57,719 nucleotides of DNA from Catellatospora bangladeshensis (GCF_016862575.1 NZ_BONF01000013.1:1-57719), one strand, 5' to 3'; shown: positions 1-8,677, counted from the stretch's first letter. Numbers and translations: made by a program. Notes: generated by a model not told the origin, from the letters alone.

Positions 1-1696
1 CCGGCTCGCCGCCGCCACGAACCTCTGCCCGCACCACCGTCGCCGGGTCCTCGGCGGTGACCGCGAGTTCCGGCCGTGCCTCAGGAACTGTGGGAGGAGT
101 GGAACTGCCAGGAGCGACGACGGCGGCTGGACTGCGATCGTTCGATGCAGTATTCGAAGGTGCTGCCGACGGCCTAGCCGTGAGCAGCGACGTGCCGCTA
201 CTGCCTCCGCCGAGCTGGGTGATCCGGCGATACGGGCGTAGCAGGATCCATCCCACCACGCCGCACAGAAGGACTAGCGTCACCTGGAGCCACCCGGGCA
301 GCGACGAGGTGCTCATGATCAGGTCGACAGCGAAAAGGTAAACTGCGGCACCCGTGCCGAAGATCAGCACGTTAAACAGGGCGGCGAGCACCGAGTTCAC
401 CAGTCGGCGCAGGCCGGCACTAGCGGGTCGCAGCATGCCGATCGTGCCCAGAGCCGGTGCGGCGATCACGGCCCAGCGGATGACGAGGAAGCCCAGCAGC
501 ACCAGCAGGGAGGCGACGACATCGAATGCTGCGTAGCTGAATGCCGACAGGATCGCGACGAAGCCGGCACCGATCCGCTCCATGCCTTTGGTGCCTTGAA
601 GGTATTGGTAGGCCTCGGGATCCTCGGACTTGATCTGCTCCGCGACCTTCATCCAGTCGCTCTGCTTAGCACGAATGATTCCATCACGTCGGCTGGTGTC
701 ATCTTGGATCGCAGCCACGTCGTCCCAGCTCAGGCTCTTGGCCCTGTACAAAGCTGGTCCATACTTGCGGGCGGTTTCACTGTCGGCAGAGCCTAGTGCG
801 CCGCGAAGCCAATTGCGGTAAAGGAGGGCCTGTACGGCCGTGTCCCCTGCACGAACAGCAGGCGGCCGTTTGTCCTCACACGCACCAGGGGTCTGGTCGT
901 CGCACACTGTCGATGCCTGCGCGCGAGGACCCACCGCACCGTGAACTACGCTCAGGACTCCGACTAGCGTGCCGTCGGCCGCTTTTGCAGATTGGACAGG
1001 CCAGCTTGCGATAGCAGTGACGCCCACCATGACCAAGATGGCCCAGCCGACCGTCGTCAACGCCATGGACATCTGTGCCTGCCGCGAACGCCAGAGCAGG
1101 TAGATACCTATCACAGCCAGCGTGATCACGCCGAAGACGCTGAAGACCTGCTTGTACAGAGCCGTCGTAGCCTTCTCGACCAGCGGGTCCGCCCAGCCCC
1201 ACATCTCGCTGGGGGCCCATGCTCGTTCGCGCAGCGCGTTGGACACGCCCACGATTCCAGCGGCGAGCATGAACTCGCCGTTGGCGATGGTGTTTTCAAG
1301 CTTGTAGTCCGGGTGCATGACGGTCTGCACGCAGTTGATGTCGTAGGTCGTGTAGTCGTACCCGGCGTATCCGTATTCGCTGTAGAGCAGGTAGCTGCTT
1401 CCGTCAGCCCCGGTCGTCCATGTGGGCTTTCCGACGAACCAGCCGCCGAGGCCGGAGTCCGGGGCGGCCGGATTGGGGGCGCTGACGCACTGGATACGTG
1501 CCGCGCTCACCTCCTGCAGCCGCCCGACGCACTCGTCGATCCCCCGCTTGGTCCACTCCTCCAGCGAGCACAGCTTGTCCCCGGGCGCCACCGCCCCGAC
1601 CCCCGCCGCAGGCGCCGCCGCCTGCACGGGAGCGCCGAACAGCGTCCCCAGCGCCAGCACCATGGTGGCGAGGGTGGCGGAGACAAGCCGCTTCAC
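1..1696 (-). CDS. VirB6/TrbL-like polytopic membrane protein, 3' end off window
   Basis: Partial gene; it opens with GTG at 1696 and stays open for about 565 codons to the left edge, so the C-terminus is missing. The N-terminus looks like a signal peptide (charged start, then an Ala/Leu core ending near QAAAPAA). An extracytoplasmic cysteine-containing region follows, then about six hydrophobic segments: two near residues 165-215, two near 370-415, two near 430-480. The start overlaps the stop of the VirB4-like gene by 4 bases (GTGA), so the two are translationally coupled. Large polytopic proteins directly after VirB4 occupy the VirB6 place in type IV secretion operons; this role is inferred from position and topology, not from a motif. 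Codons in 1-1300 are visibly less GC-biased than in the VirB4-like gene. Confidence 0.7.
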   Translation of the reverse strand, partial: MKRLVSATLATMVLALGTLFGAPVQAAAPAAGVGAVAPGDKLCSLEEWTKRGIDECVGRLQEVSAARIQCVSAPNPAAPDSGLGGWFVGKPTWTTGADGSSYLLYSEYGYAGYDYTTYDINCVQTVMHPDYKLENTIANGEFMLAAGIVGVSNALRERAWAPSEMWGWADPLVEKATTALYKQVFSVFGVITLAVIGIYLLWRSRQAQMSMALTTVGWAILVMVGVTAIASWPVQSAKAADGTLVGVLSVVHGAVGPRAQASTVCDDQTPGACEDKRPPAVRAGDTAVQALLYRNWLRGALGSADSETARKYGPALYRAKSLSWDDVAAIQDDTSRRDGIIRAKQSDWMKVAEQIKSEDPEAYQYLQGTKGMERIGAGFVAILSAFSYAAFDVVASLLVLLGFLVIRWAVIAAPALGTIGMLRPASAGLRRLVNSVLAALFNVLIFGTGAAVYLFAVDLIMSTSSLPGWLQVTLVLLCGVVGWILLRPYRRITQLGGGSSGTSLLTARPSAAPSNTASNDRSPAAVVAPGSSTPPTVPEARPELAVTAEDPATVVRAEVRGGGEP

Positions 1697-4600
1697 CGCT
1701 TGCCTCCCTGGCCGGCCGCCTGCCCCGTCGGGGTGGTGTCCAGCGTCTCCAGCAGCCCGGCAACGTACGACACGTCGACCCGCACCCGCTGCACCCGGCT
1801 GTCGACGTCGCGCAGCACGAACTCGCGATACCCGAGCCGTCCCGAGCTGTTCGCGTCGGGCGCGGACAGCGACGCGAGCACGGCCTCATACCCCACATCC
1901 GTCGGCACCCGCAGCAGACGCAGCGCCTCGGACGCGATCTCCGGGTCTTGCGCGATCCGCCCCACGAACACGGTCGAGACGAGGTTCTGCACGTCCAGCC
2001 CGAGGATGTCCTTCGGGTTCTGCGACGCGACGAGCGCCGCGAGGTTCCACTTGCGGCTGTCTCGCGCGAGCCGGACCAGGAACGACCGCCCGGACCGCCA
2101 CCCCTCCATGAAGTGCGCCTCGTCGAGCCCGACGAGTTTGCGCTGGTGCATGTCGCCGGAGTAGCAGCGGCGCACGGCGAGCCGGTGCGCGGTGTGCAGC
2201 ATCGGCAGGGCGAGCGCCTCCTCGGCGGACCAGTACTCGCGCTCGATCTTCAGGTCGGGCAGGCGCAGCCCGGACATGGTGATGACGGTGAGCGCTGCGT
2301 CGGTGCTGAGCAGGTCGCCGGGCGGGCTGCCGAAGAACAGCAGGGCGAGCGGCATCTCGGCGGTGTCGAGCAGCAGGTTGGCCAGCTCCCGGCCGGTGTC
2401 GTCGATGCTGGCGAGGCAGCGTACGACGTCGTCGAGGGTGGCCGTCTCCTCGGCGGGCACGGTGCGCACCGCGTGGCGGAGCAGGGTCGCGGTGGAGGCT
2501 TCGCGGGCGACCTGCGGCGGCATGAGCATGGAGCAGATGTCCTGCACCAGCATGCGGCGTTCGGCGCGGGCGTTGCTGACGGAGATCTCGTACTCGCGGT
2601 CGCCGTTGGGGCCGGGCGGGAACTCGGTCCGCTGCGGCGTCGGGATGAGCGAGTACGGCGCGAGGGTGCCCTGCTCGCCGCCGGTCAGGTTGAGCACGCG
2701 GGAGTACGGCCGCAGCTCGGGCATGGTGGCCAGGCGGGCGAGCGGGCCGGACGGGTCGAGCAGGGTGACCTGCACGCCGCGCCGGGCGTTGAGGTAGCCC
2801 ATGGCGCCGAGCAGGGTGGACTTGCCACCGCCGGGTTCGGCGACCATGACGGACAGGCCGGAGCGCTCGCGCACCTCCATGGGGAAGTGCGGGTCGAGGA
2901 AGACGGGGCGGCGGCAGGTGCCGGCGGTGCGGCCGATCAGGTCGCCGCGGCGGTCGCCGACGACGGACGCGGCCTGGGGCAGCGCGGCGGCGAGCAGGCG
3001 TACCGGCATGCGGCGCAGGTAGCCGGTGTTGGCGACGGGCTCGCCGGGGATGAACTCGCGGGCGAGCTGGTCCTGCTGCTTGGGGTGCTGCAGCGAGATG
3101 CGCAGCTCGCGGCTGTAGGTGGCGACGACGGAGCGGGCGCGTTCGAGGCATTCCTCGCGTGATGCGCCGCTGACGGCGATGCGGTGCCAGCCGTGCGCGC
3201 GGGCGGAGTCGACGGGCAGGCCCGTGGTCATCTCGTCGCCCATGACGAGGGCGCGGCTGGCCAGGCGCTCCAGCTCGGGCGGGGCGTCCATGCCGTGCTC
3301 GAGGTAGTCGAGCTGCTGCGAGCGGATCATGCGCAGCCGGTGTTCGAGGTTGCGGAAGCTGTCGCCGGGTCCGAGGATGTCGACCCGCGAGGACAGCTCC
3401 ATGGGCCAGGGCAGGCGCTCGTGGAAGTGCAGCCAGGGCTCGTGCCGCTCGGGGATGTCGAGCGGCTCCATGCGGCCGACGGTGAGCACGGCGACATGCC
3501 GCTCCTCGCCGGTCATGCGGTTGACGAGCTTGACGGTGCTGCCGTACGGGGTGCGGTAGCGCTCGATGTGCTCGGTGAGCGCGAGCAGGTCGCCGCTGTC
3601 CCAGCGGCCGTGGCCGACCGCGCCGATGAGGTCCGGCGGGCTCATGCCGAGCGCGACGGAGCGGTAGAGCAGCCATTCCAGCTCGCCGGCGGCGGCGCGC
3701 TGGCCGCGCATGCCGAACGCGGCGAGCACCTCGTCGAACTGCTCGACCTGCTTGCCGAGCTTGCGGCGCTCGGAGTCGGCGGTGCCCTTGCCGAAGGCGC
3801 GCAGCAGCTTCTCGCTGAACGAGTCGCCCAGCGCCCGGCGGGCGAAGGTGACGCCGAGGAAGGTCTGGCCCTCGCTGTGGTTGATCTCGCGCAGGTGGCG
3901 CTGCGCGGCGACCAGGTGGTCGCCCCAGCCGGGCGCGCCCGGCACGGGCGGCAGCGGGCGGGCGGTGAGCTGGTCGAGCTGTGCGGCCCACTGGTCGGCC
4001 GGGAAGGGCCGGGTGGTACGCCGCAGGTGCAGGCGGAAGCCGGCGAGGCCGGCGTACTGCTCGCTGATGGCGGACAGCAGCGCCTCGCGTTCGGCGTCGG
4101 GGCGGAACGCCCAGCGCACCTCGGGCAGCACGTACCAGGCGGTGACGGCGTGCGGAGTGAACGTGAGATGACCCGCGATCTCGGTGACCTCGAGTTCCTG
4201 CGCGGCGTCGCGGTCCTTGCTCGTCTTCGGCGGCGCGGCCGGCTTGACCTGCTTGCCGCGGCTCTTCGGCGGGGCCTGGCGGCGGCCGGGGTCCGGCGGG
4301 GCCGAGCGCGGCGCGGCCTGGGGCGTCCCACGCGGTGGCAGCGGACGGCTGCTCAGCGGCACGGTACTCACCGGCACCGAGCTGACGGGCATGGCGCTGA
4401 CCGGCCGGTTGCGCGGCTCGGCCGCGGGGCGCATGGGCACGCCGCTGACCGGGACACCGCTCACGGGCGCGTTGCGCGGAACACTGCTGACCGGCGCATT
4501 GCGAGGCACGCCGCTGACCGGCGCGTTGCGAGGCACGCCGCTGACGGGACGGTTGCCCGGCCCACCGCTGACGGGCGCGTCAGCCGCGGAACCCCCGGTC

Positions 4601-5427
4601 TGCGCGCTACGCGGACCGCCGCTGACCGGCGCGTTCCCCGCGAGATCACCGCCCTGCGTGCCGCGTGGTCCGCCACTGGTGGGCGCGTTGCGCGGAGCGC
4701 CACCGCCCGTGGGCGCACCGCTGACCGGCGTGTTGCGCGAGCCGCGGGTGGCCGGCCCAGCGGCCCCGTCAGCGCGTCCGGGCGGGAAGTCGTCATCGAA
4801 GTCGTCGTCCGCCCATCCGGCGCCCACGGCGGACGGCGCGACCGGCGAGGGCGTGACCGGAGGCGGAGCCACCGGTGGGGTGTCGGCCCGCACGGGACCG
4901 CGCCGGGCCACTCCGGCCGGGCCTTCCTCCGGCCGCCGGACGGTACGCCCATAGGGCCCGTCCACCCTGGTCACAGGCGGCGTGGCGCGGGTCGGGGCGG
5001 CCGGGGTGCGCGGCGGTGCGGCGGTGCGGCCGACCGAGCCGGGCTCGGCGGCCTCGGAGTCGAACAGCTCCAGGAACGGCGACTCGATGTCGGGACCGGA
5101 CGGCAGCGGCGGGGCGGCGCGGGGCGGCTCCGGGTCGCGGCGGGTCGCGGCGGCGCGCTCGCGCTGCGCCTGGGTCGCGGCGTCGGCGGCGGCGCGCATC
5201 TCGGCGGCGCGCCGGTCGGCCGCGGTCTGCAGGTCGCTGCGCAGGTCGGCGGTGCGCGCCTCGGGGCGGGCGCCGGGCTCGTCGCCCACGGCGTCCGGCT
5301 CGGCCGGCTCGCGCCGCCGGGGCGGCTGGAACACGGCGACCGGGCCCTGCGTGGCGGGTCCCTCGACGGAGGGGACGACGTCGGAGACGGCGTCGTCCAG
5401 GTCGTACTCGGTATCGTTGCTGGTCAT
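1693..5427 (-). CDS. VirB4/TraC-type secretion ATPase with long repetitive N-terminal extension
   Basis: 1244-aa protein. Residues 1 to about 450 are Pro/Ala/Arg-rich and low in complexity, including a run of 9-residue NAPVSGVPR-type repeats (about 4330-4760). The globular part follows: a VirB4 N-terminal-like region, then a P-loop ATPase with Walker A AEPGGGKSTL near residue 862 and Walker B VGLDEAHFM near residue 1100. VirB4 proteins power pilus or channel assembly at the inner face of the membrane. An ATG at 5427 overlaps the preceding stop (ATGA), which decides this start over an in-frame upstream one at 5610. The ATPase assignment is firm; whether the system moves DNA or protein cannot be told, as no relaxase or VirD4 lies in the window. 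Confidence 0.88.
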   Translation of the reverse strand: MTSNDTEYDLDDAVSDVVPSVEGPATQGPVAVFQPPRRREPAEPDAVGDEPGARPEARTADLRSDLQTAADRRAAEMRAAADAATQAQRERAAATRRDPEPPRAAPPLPSGPDIESPFLELFDSEAAEPGSVGRTAAPPRTPAAPTRATPPVTRVDGPYGRTVRRPEEGPAGVARRGPVRADTPPVAPPPVTPSPVAPSAVGAGWADDDFDDDFPPGRADGAAGPATRGSRNTPVSGAPTGGGAPRNAPTSGGPRGTQGGDLAGNAPVSGGPRSAQTGGSAADAPVSGGPGNRPVSGVPRNAPVSGVPRNAPVSSVPRNAPVSGVPVSGVPMRPAAEPRNRPVSAMPVSSVPVSTVPLSSRPLPPRGTPQAAPRSAPPDPGRRQAPPKSRGKQVKPAAPPKTSKDRDAAQELEVTEIAGHLTFTPHAVTAWYVLPEVRWAFRPDAEREALLSAISEQYAGLAGFRLHLRRTTRPFPADQWAAQLDQLTARPLPPVPGAPGWGDHLVAAQRHLREINHSEGQTFLGVTFARRALGDSFSEKLLRAFGKGTADSERRKLGKQVEQFDEVLAAFGMRGQRAAAGELEWLLYRSVALGMSPPDLIGAVGHGRWDSGDLLALTEHIERYRTPYGSTVKLVNRMTGEERHVAVLTVGRMEPLDIPERHEPWLHFHERLPWPMELSSRVDILGPGDSFRNLEHRLRMIRSQQLDYLEHGMDAPPELERLASRALVMGDEMTTGLPVDSARAHGWHRIAVSGASREECLERARSVVATYSRELRISLQHPKQQDQLAREFIPGEPVANTGYLRRMPVRLLAAALPQAASVVGDRRGDLIGRTAGTCRRPVFLDPHFPMEVRERSGLSVMVAEPGGGKSTLLGAMGYLNARRGVQVTLLDPSGPLARLATMPELRPYSRVLNLTGGEQGTLAPYSLIPTPQRTEFPPGPNGDREYEISVSNARAERRMLVQDICSMLMPPQVAREASTATLLRHAVRTVPAEETATLDDVVRCLASIDDTGRELANLLLDTAEMPLALLFFGSPPGDLLSTDAALTVITMSGLRLPDLKIEREYWSAEEALALPMLHTAHRLAVRRCYSGDMHQRKLVGLDEAHFMEGWRSGRSFLVRLARDSRKWNLAALVASQNPKDILGLDVQNLVSTVFVGRIAQDPEIASEALRLLRVPTDVGYEAVLASLSAPDANSSGRLGYREFVLRDVDSRVQRVRVDVSYVAGLLETLDTTPTGQAAGQGGKR

Positions 5428-5786
5428 GTGATCGCCTGCCGGACGACGACGCGGCGGGCGACCAGGCGCGGGTCGCGGCGCTCGGTGACCGGCTCGCGGG
5501 TGCGCCGCCAGTCGGTGAGCGCGGTCCGGATGACCATGCGCGCCGGGCGGTCGGGATCGACGTGGCGGAAGACGTACGACGTGGTGACGATCGCCAGCGC
5601 GATCTCCCACGCGGGGAAGATCTCGAAGCGCTGGCTGAACAGCCAGTGTATGCCCATGTAGAGCGGCACGAGCAGCACGAACAGGCCGTACTGCGCGTAG
5701 GGCAGCTGCACCGGGAGGGTGTAGCCGGGCGGGCCGAGGTAGACCAGGCGGGCCCGGTAGATGTCGTCGTCCGTACGCAGCCGCAT
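5424..5786 (-). CDS. Small two-TM membrane protein, VirB3-like by position
   Basis: 120 aa. A short N-terminal stretch (LRTDDDIYRARLVYLGPPGY) precedes two hydrophobic segments at about residues 28-48 and 55-72, then a basic cytoplasmic tail (DPDRPARMVIRTALTDWRR). Size, two adjacent TM helices and position immediately before VirB4 match the VirB3 slot of type IV secretion operons; PrgI-like proteins of Gram-positive conjugation systems are the alternative. Sequence similarity to either is not obvious by eye. It starts 8 bp after the stop of the VirB2-like gene and ends in a 4-base ATGA overlap with the ATPase gene. Confidence 0.72.
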   Translation of the reverse strand: MRLRTDDDIYRARLVYLGPPGYTLPVQLPYAQYGLFVLLVPLYMGIHWLFSQRFEIFPAWEIALAIVTTSYVFRHVDPDRPARMVIRTALTDWRRTREPVTERRDPRLVARRVVVRQAIT

Positions 5787-5794
5787 CGCTCCGC

Positions 5795-6112
5795 CTACTC
5801 GAACATGATGTCGATCAGGTTCTCACCGACCAGCAGCAGCGCCCCCGCGCCGACGATGAACGCCACGCCGATGATCGCGATTGCCGAGCTGGTGAGCACC
5901 TTCGAGACCTCGCCCTTGCTGGCGCGGCCGATGAAGATCACGCCGAGGATGGCCAGCAGGATCGGAGAGATCTTCGTGGCGAAGAAGGTGAGGATGTCGT
6001 TGGTCGCGATGTTGCCCTTGGGGTCCGGGGCCGCCAGGACCGCGTCGGCGATCATGTCGAGGGTCGGCGTGGCATGGCTCCACGCCGCCTGGACCAGCTC
6101 CATGGCGATCAT
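5795..6112 (-). CDS. Small two-TM protein, VirB2/TrbC pilin-like
   Basis: 105 aa, first gene of the secretion-like operon. A 40-residue hydrophilic N-terminus is followed by two hydrophobic helices (ISPILLAILGVIFIG and AIAIIGVAFIVGAGALLLVG) separated by a short basic loop (RASKGEVSK). This two-helix layout, together with first place in the operon, is that of VirB2/TrbC pilins. No obvious cleaved signal peptide is present, which is unusual for a pilin. A strong ribosome binding site GGGGAGG lies 6 bases before the ATG at 6112. The function is inferred from architecture and context. Confidence 0.68.
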   Translation of the reverse strand: MIAMELVQAAWSHATPTLDMIADAVLAAPDPKGNIATNDILTFFATKISPILLAILGVIFIGRASKGEVSKVLTSSAIAIIGVAFIVGAGALLLVGENLIDIMFE

Positions 6113-6346
6113 TCGGTACCTCCCCGGTGCGCGACCGGCGCTGCAATTGCCTAAGCCTTACCGATGGAGGTCATCGGCGGTGGGATGCGGCCGATGACAC
6201 CCTGCTTCGTGTCGATCACAGTTCGTAGTGGAGCGCCGGGGTTTTGCTGTTGTCTAGGACCGGTGTTCGATCCATAGCAGAGCGTACGGTGCCCCCACCG
6301 GCGCGACAAGCCGTGCAGCTTGTGGCGGGTGTCGGATGTCCGGCCG
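6113..6346. other. Intergenic region upstream of secretion-like operon
   Basis: This gap follows folB and precedes the secretion-like operon on the minus strand. It contains a minus-strand TAAGGCTTAGGC stretch near 6140-6155 that could hold a -10 element, and a small hairpin (ACAAGC/GCTTGT, 6306-6323) that could help end folB transcription. Neither is strong. Confidence 0.3.
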
Positions 6347-6703
6347 TCACCTTGCGCCGCTCATCGTGACGCTCACGTCGGCGAAGGTCAGCGGGATCGG
6401 CGCCTGTGGCTTGTGGACGGTGACGGTGGCCCGGGCGACGCGCTCGTCGGCCAGGCAGGCATCGACGAGCCGCCGCGCCAGCGTCTCGATGAGGTTCACC
6501 GGCGGGCCGGCCACGATCTCGGCCAGACGTGAGGCCAGCTCGCCGTAGTGCACGGTGTCGCGCACGTCGTCACTCACGGCGGCCGGGCCGAGGTCCAGTT
6601 CGAGCACCACGTCCACGACGAAGTCCTGCCCGTCGCGCCGCTCGAAGTCGAAGACGCCGTGGTTGCCGCGTACCCGCAGGCCGGTGAGCGTGATGAGGTC
6701 CAT
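6347..6703 (-). CDS. folB: Dihydroneopterin aldolase
   Basis: 118 aa, normal length for FolB. It converts 7,8-dihydroneopterin to 6-hydroxymethyl-7,8-dihydropterin and glycolaldehyde in folate synthesis. Recognisable FolB features are the start ITLTGLRVRGNHGVFDFE, the central DTVHYGELA with the catalytic-region tyrosine, and ETLARRLVDACL. The ATG at 6703 is 2 bases downstream of the folP stop, so the two genes form a tight minus-strand pair; an in-frame start at 6748 would lie inside folP and is rejected. Confidence 0.95.
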   Translation of the reverse strand: MDLITLTGLRVRGNHGVFDFERRDGQDFVVDVVLELDLGPAAVSDDVRDTVHYGELASRLAEIVAGPPVNLIETLARRLVDACLADERVARATVTVHKPQAPIPLTFADVSVTMSGAR

Positions 6704-6705
6704 GG

Positions 6706-7542
6706 TCAGCCTTCGTAGCGCAGCCGGGGGCGGCCCGTCGCGCGCCACACCGCGAGCGCGTCCGCGGTCGCGCGCACGTCGTGCACGCGTACCCCCCAGG
6801 CGCCCGCGGCGGCGGCGAGCAGGCTGGTCGCGGTGGTCGCGGCGTCGCGCTCCGGGGCCGGGCGGCCGTCGAGCAGCACTCCCAGATAGGACTTGCGGCT
6901 GGCGCCGAACAGCACCGGGAAGCCCAGGTCCAGCAGCCGGTCCAGGTGGCGGGTCAGCGCCCAGTTGTGCGCGGCGGTCTTCGCGAAGCCCAGGCCGGGG
7001 TCGATGATGACGCGGTCGGCGGCGATCCCGGCGGCCAGCGCCTCGTCCACCCGCTGCGCCAGCTCGGCGCGCACCTCGGCGACGACGTCCTCGTACACGG
7101 CCAGCGACTGCATGCCGGCCGAGTGCCCGCGCCAGTGCATCACCACGTACGGGCAGCCGGCCGCGGCCACCACGCGGCGCATGTCCGGATCGGCCAGCCC
7201 GCCCGAGACGTCGTTGACGACGGCGGCCCCGGCCTGCACCGCCGCGGCGGCGACGGCGGCGCGGGTGGTGTCCACACTGGTCGCCACCCCGGCCGCGGTG
7301 AGCGCCGCGATGACCGGCACCACCCGCTTGATCTCGGTGTCGGCGTCCACCCGCAGCGCGCCCGGCCGGGTCGACTCGCCGCCGACGTCCACCAGGTGCG
7401 CGCCCTGCTCGTGCAGCTCGACCCCGTGCCGTACGGCGGCGTCGAGGTCGTCATAGAGGCCGCCGTCGGAGAAGGAGTCGGGGGTGACGTTGAGAACCCC
7501 CATCACGACGGGCGGCGTCGCGCGCATCAGGTCGACCACCAC
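6706..7542 (-). CDS. folP: Dihydropteroate synthase
   Basis: About 278 aa, cytoplasmic TIM-barrel enzyme joining 6-hydroxymethyl-dihydropterin pyrophosphate to p-aminobenzoate; the sulfonamide target. Signatures are NVTPDSFSDGG (18-28), VDVGGESTRPG (51-61), VNDVSGG, and FGASRKSYLG near the C-terminus. The start is uncertain: GTG 7542 sits exactly 6 bases after a TATTCT -10-like element, pointing to a leaderless mRNA, whereas ATG 7527 is also possible (273 aa). It is divergent from folK, which is normally on the same strand as folP/folB in Actinobacteria. Confidence 0.95.
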   Translation of the reverse strand: MVVDLMRATPPVVMGVLNVTPDSFSDGGLYDDLDAAVRHGVELHEQGAHLVDVGGESTRPGALRVDADTEIKRVVPVIAALTAAGVATSVDTTRAAVAAAAVQAGAAVVNDVSGGLADPDMRRVVAAAGCPYVVMHWRGHSAGMQSLAVYEDVVAEVRAELAQRVDEALAAGIAADRVIIDPGLGFAKTAAHNWALTRHLDRLLDLGFPVLFGASRKSYLGVLLDGRPAPERDAATTATSLLAAAAGAWGVRVHDVRATADALAVWRATGRPRLRYEG

Positions 7543-7560
7543 GCTGCGAGAATATCGGGC
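7543..7560. promoter_or_regulatory. Compact divergent promoter between folP and folK
   Basis: Only 18 bases separate the two start codons. On the minus strand TATTCT (7549-7554) stands 6 bases before the folP GTG. On the plus strand the same AT-rich patch (GAATAT, 7550-7555) lies 5 bases before the folK GTG. There is no Shine-Dalgarno on either side. The arrangement fits leaderless transcription in both directions from one shared -10 region; this is inferred. Confidence 0.45.
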
Positions 7561-8088
7561 GTGACGGCAGTGGTCTTCTCGATAGGCAGCAACCTCGGCG
7601 ACCGCGCCGACCACCTGCGCTTCGCGGTGCGGCGCCTGGCCCAGGAGGGGGAGCTGCTCGCGGTGAGCGGCGTCTACGAGACGCCGCCGTGGGGCGACAC
7701 CGAGCAGCCGGCGTACTACAACGCCGCGCTGCTGGTGCGCGGCCCGCAGAGCGTGGAGCAGTGGCTCCTCACGGCGCAGGGCATCGAGCACGAGGCCGGG
7801 CGGGTGCGCCACCAGGCGCGGCGCTACAGCCCGCGCACGCTCGACGTGGACCTCGTCGCGGCCTGGACGGACGACGGCGAGCCGATCCTGCGGGACACCC
7901 CGGAGCTGACGCTGCCCCACCCGCACGCGCACCAGCGGGCGTTCGTGCTGCGCCCGTGGCTGGAGGTGCAGCCGTACGCCGAGCTGCCCGGCCACGGCTG
8001 GGTCAACGAGCTGGTGCTGGCCGAACCCATGGCGGCCGAGGTGGCCGCGATGACCGCCCTGCCCGCTGTGCGGCTCGAAGTAGAGTGA
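7561..8088 (+). CDS. folK: 2-amino-4-hydroxy-6-hydroxymethyldihydropteridine diphosphokinase
   Basis: 175 aa. It transfers pyrophosphate from ATP to hydroxymethyl-dihydropterin, the step between FolB and FolP. Visible motifs are GSNLGDR (9-15), YETPPWG (39-45) and the HPPK signature SPRTLDVDLV (90-99), followed by LPHPHAHQRAFVL. The GTG at 7561 is the first start compatible with the family's N-terminus. No ribosome binding site precedes it, consistent with leaderless expression. Confidence 0.95.
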   Translation: MTAVVFSIGSNLGDRADHLRFAVRRLAQEGELLAVSGVYETPPWGDTEQPAYYNAALLVRGPQSVEQWLLTAQGIEHEAGRVRHQARRYSPRTLDVDLVAAWTDDGEPILRDTPELTLPHPHAHQRAFVLRPWLEVQPYAELPGHGWVNELVLAEPMAAEVAAMTALPAVRLEVE

Positions 8089-8122
8089 CCCCCAGCCGAT
8101 GTAGTGAGGGGTGCGGACCGAA

Positions 8123-8644
8123 GTGAGCCAGCCGTCGACACCGGAGCCACGGCTGCGGCCCACCAACCCGGCCACCCTCGTCGTGGCGGGCATCGGCTCC
8201 GCCGCGATCGCCTGGCTGGTCATCAGCGAGTGGTACTTCGACCTGGCGTACCTGCCGTTCCTCGGCAGCAACGGCTGGCTGACCGCGTTCATCCTGCTCG
8301 CGCTCGCCATCGGCGAGTTCGCCCTGGCGCAGCAGACCCGGGCCCGGATCGAGCGCCGGCCGGGTCGCCCGCCCGTCGAGGCGCTGGCCGTGGCCCGGTA
8401 CGTGGTGCTCGCCAAGGCCTCCTCGCTGGCGGGCGCGATCTTCGCCGGGTTCGCGGCCGGGCTGAGCATCTGGCTGTTCTTCGAGCAGCAGCAGACCGAC
8501 CAGCTGGCCGCGGCGGGCCGGGACCTGCCCGCCGCGCTCGTCTCGCTGGTGTGCTCGCTGGCGCTGCTGGCCGCGGGGCTGTGGCTGGAGCGGGCGTGCC
8601 GGGTGCCCCGGCGGCCCGAGGACGAGACGCCGGACATCGACTGA
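8123..8644 (+). CDS. DUF3180 family membrane protein
   Basis: 173 aa from GTG 8123; GTG 8111 is an alternative, but the AGGGG element at 8107-8111 is too close to it and well placed for 8123. Four hydrophobic segments are visible (near ATLVVAGIGSAAIAWLV, GWLTAFILLALAIGEFAL, SLAGAIFAGFAAGLSIWL and ALVSLVCSLALLAAGLWL). DUF3180 proteins follow folK in many Actinobacteria, and that link is reproduced here 34 bp after folK. Biochemical role unknown. Confidence 0.85.
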   Translation: MSQPSTPEPRLRPTNPATLVVAGIGSAAIAWLVISEWYFDLAYLPFLGSNGWLTAFILLALAIGEFALAQQTRARIERRPGRPPVEALAVARYVVLAKASSLAGAIFAGFAAGLSIWLFFEQQQTDQLAAAGRDLPAALVSLVCSLALLAAGLWLERACRVPRRPEDETPDID

Positions 8645-8654
8645 ACCGAGCGCG

Positions 8655-8677
8655 ACCACTTTCCGACACGAGACGCC
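8655..8677 (+). repeat. Probable remnant of family A palindromic element (right half)
   Basis: The bases TTCCGACACGAGACGCC here match the right arm of the family A elements found at 12880, 28543, 28648, 28754 and 38744. No left arm is present, so this is a truncated relic or chance similarity. It lies just after the DUF3180 stop codon, the same kind of place as the complete copies. Confidence 0.4.

Noticed and set aside
4330-4760. Non-coding satellite repeat
   Set aside because: The 27-base period keeps the VirB4 frame and encodes a regular 9-residue unit.
3184-5661. 825-codon plus-strand open frame opposite the VirB4-like gene
   Set aside because: Complement of the Pro-rich repeat and ATPase codons; no recognisable domain.
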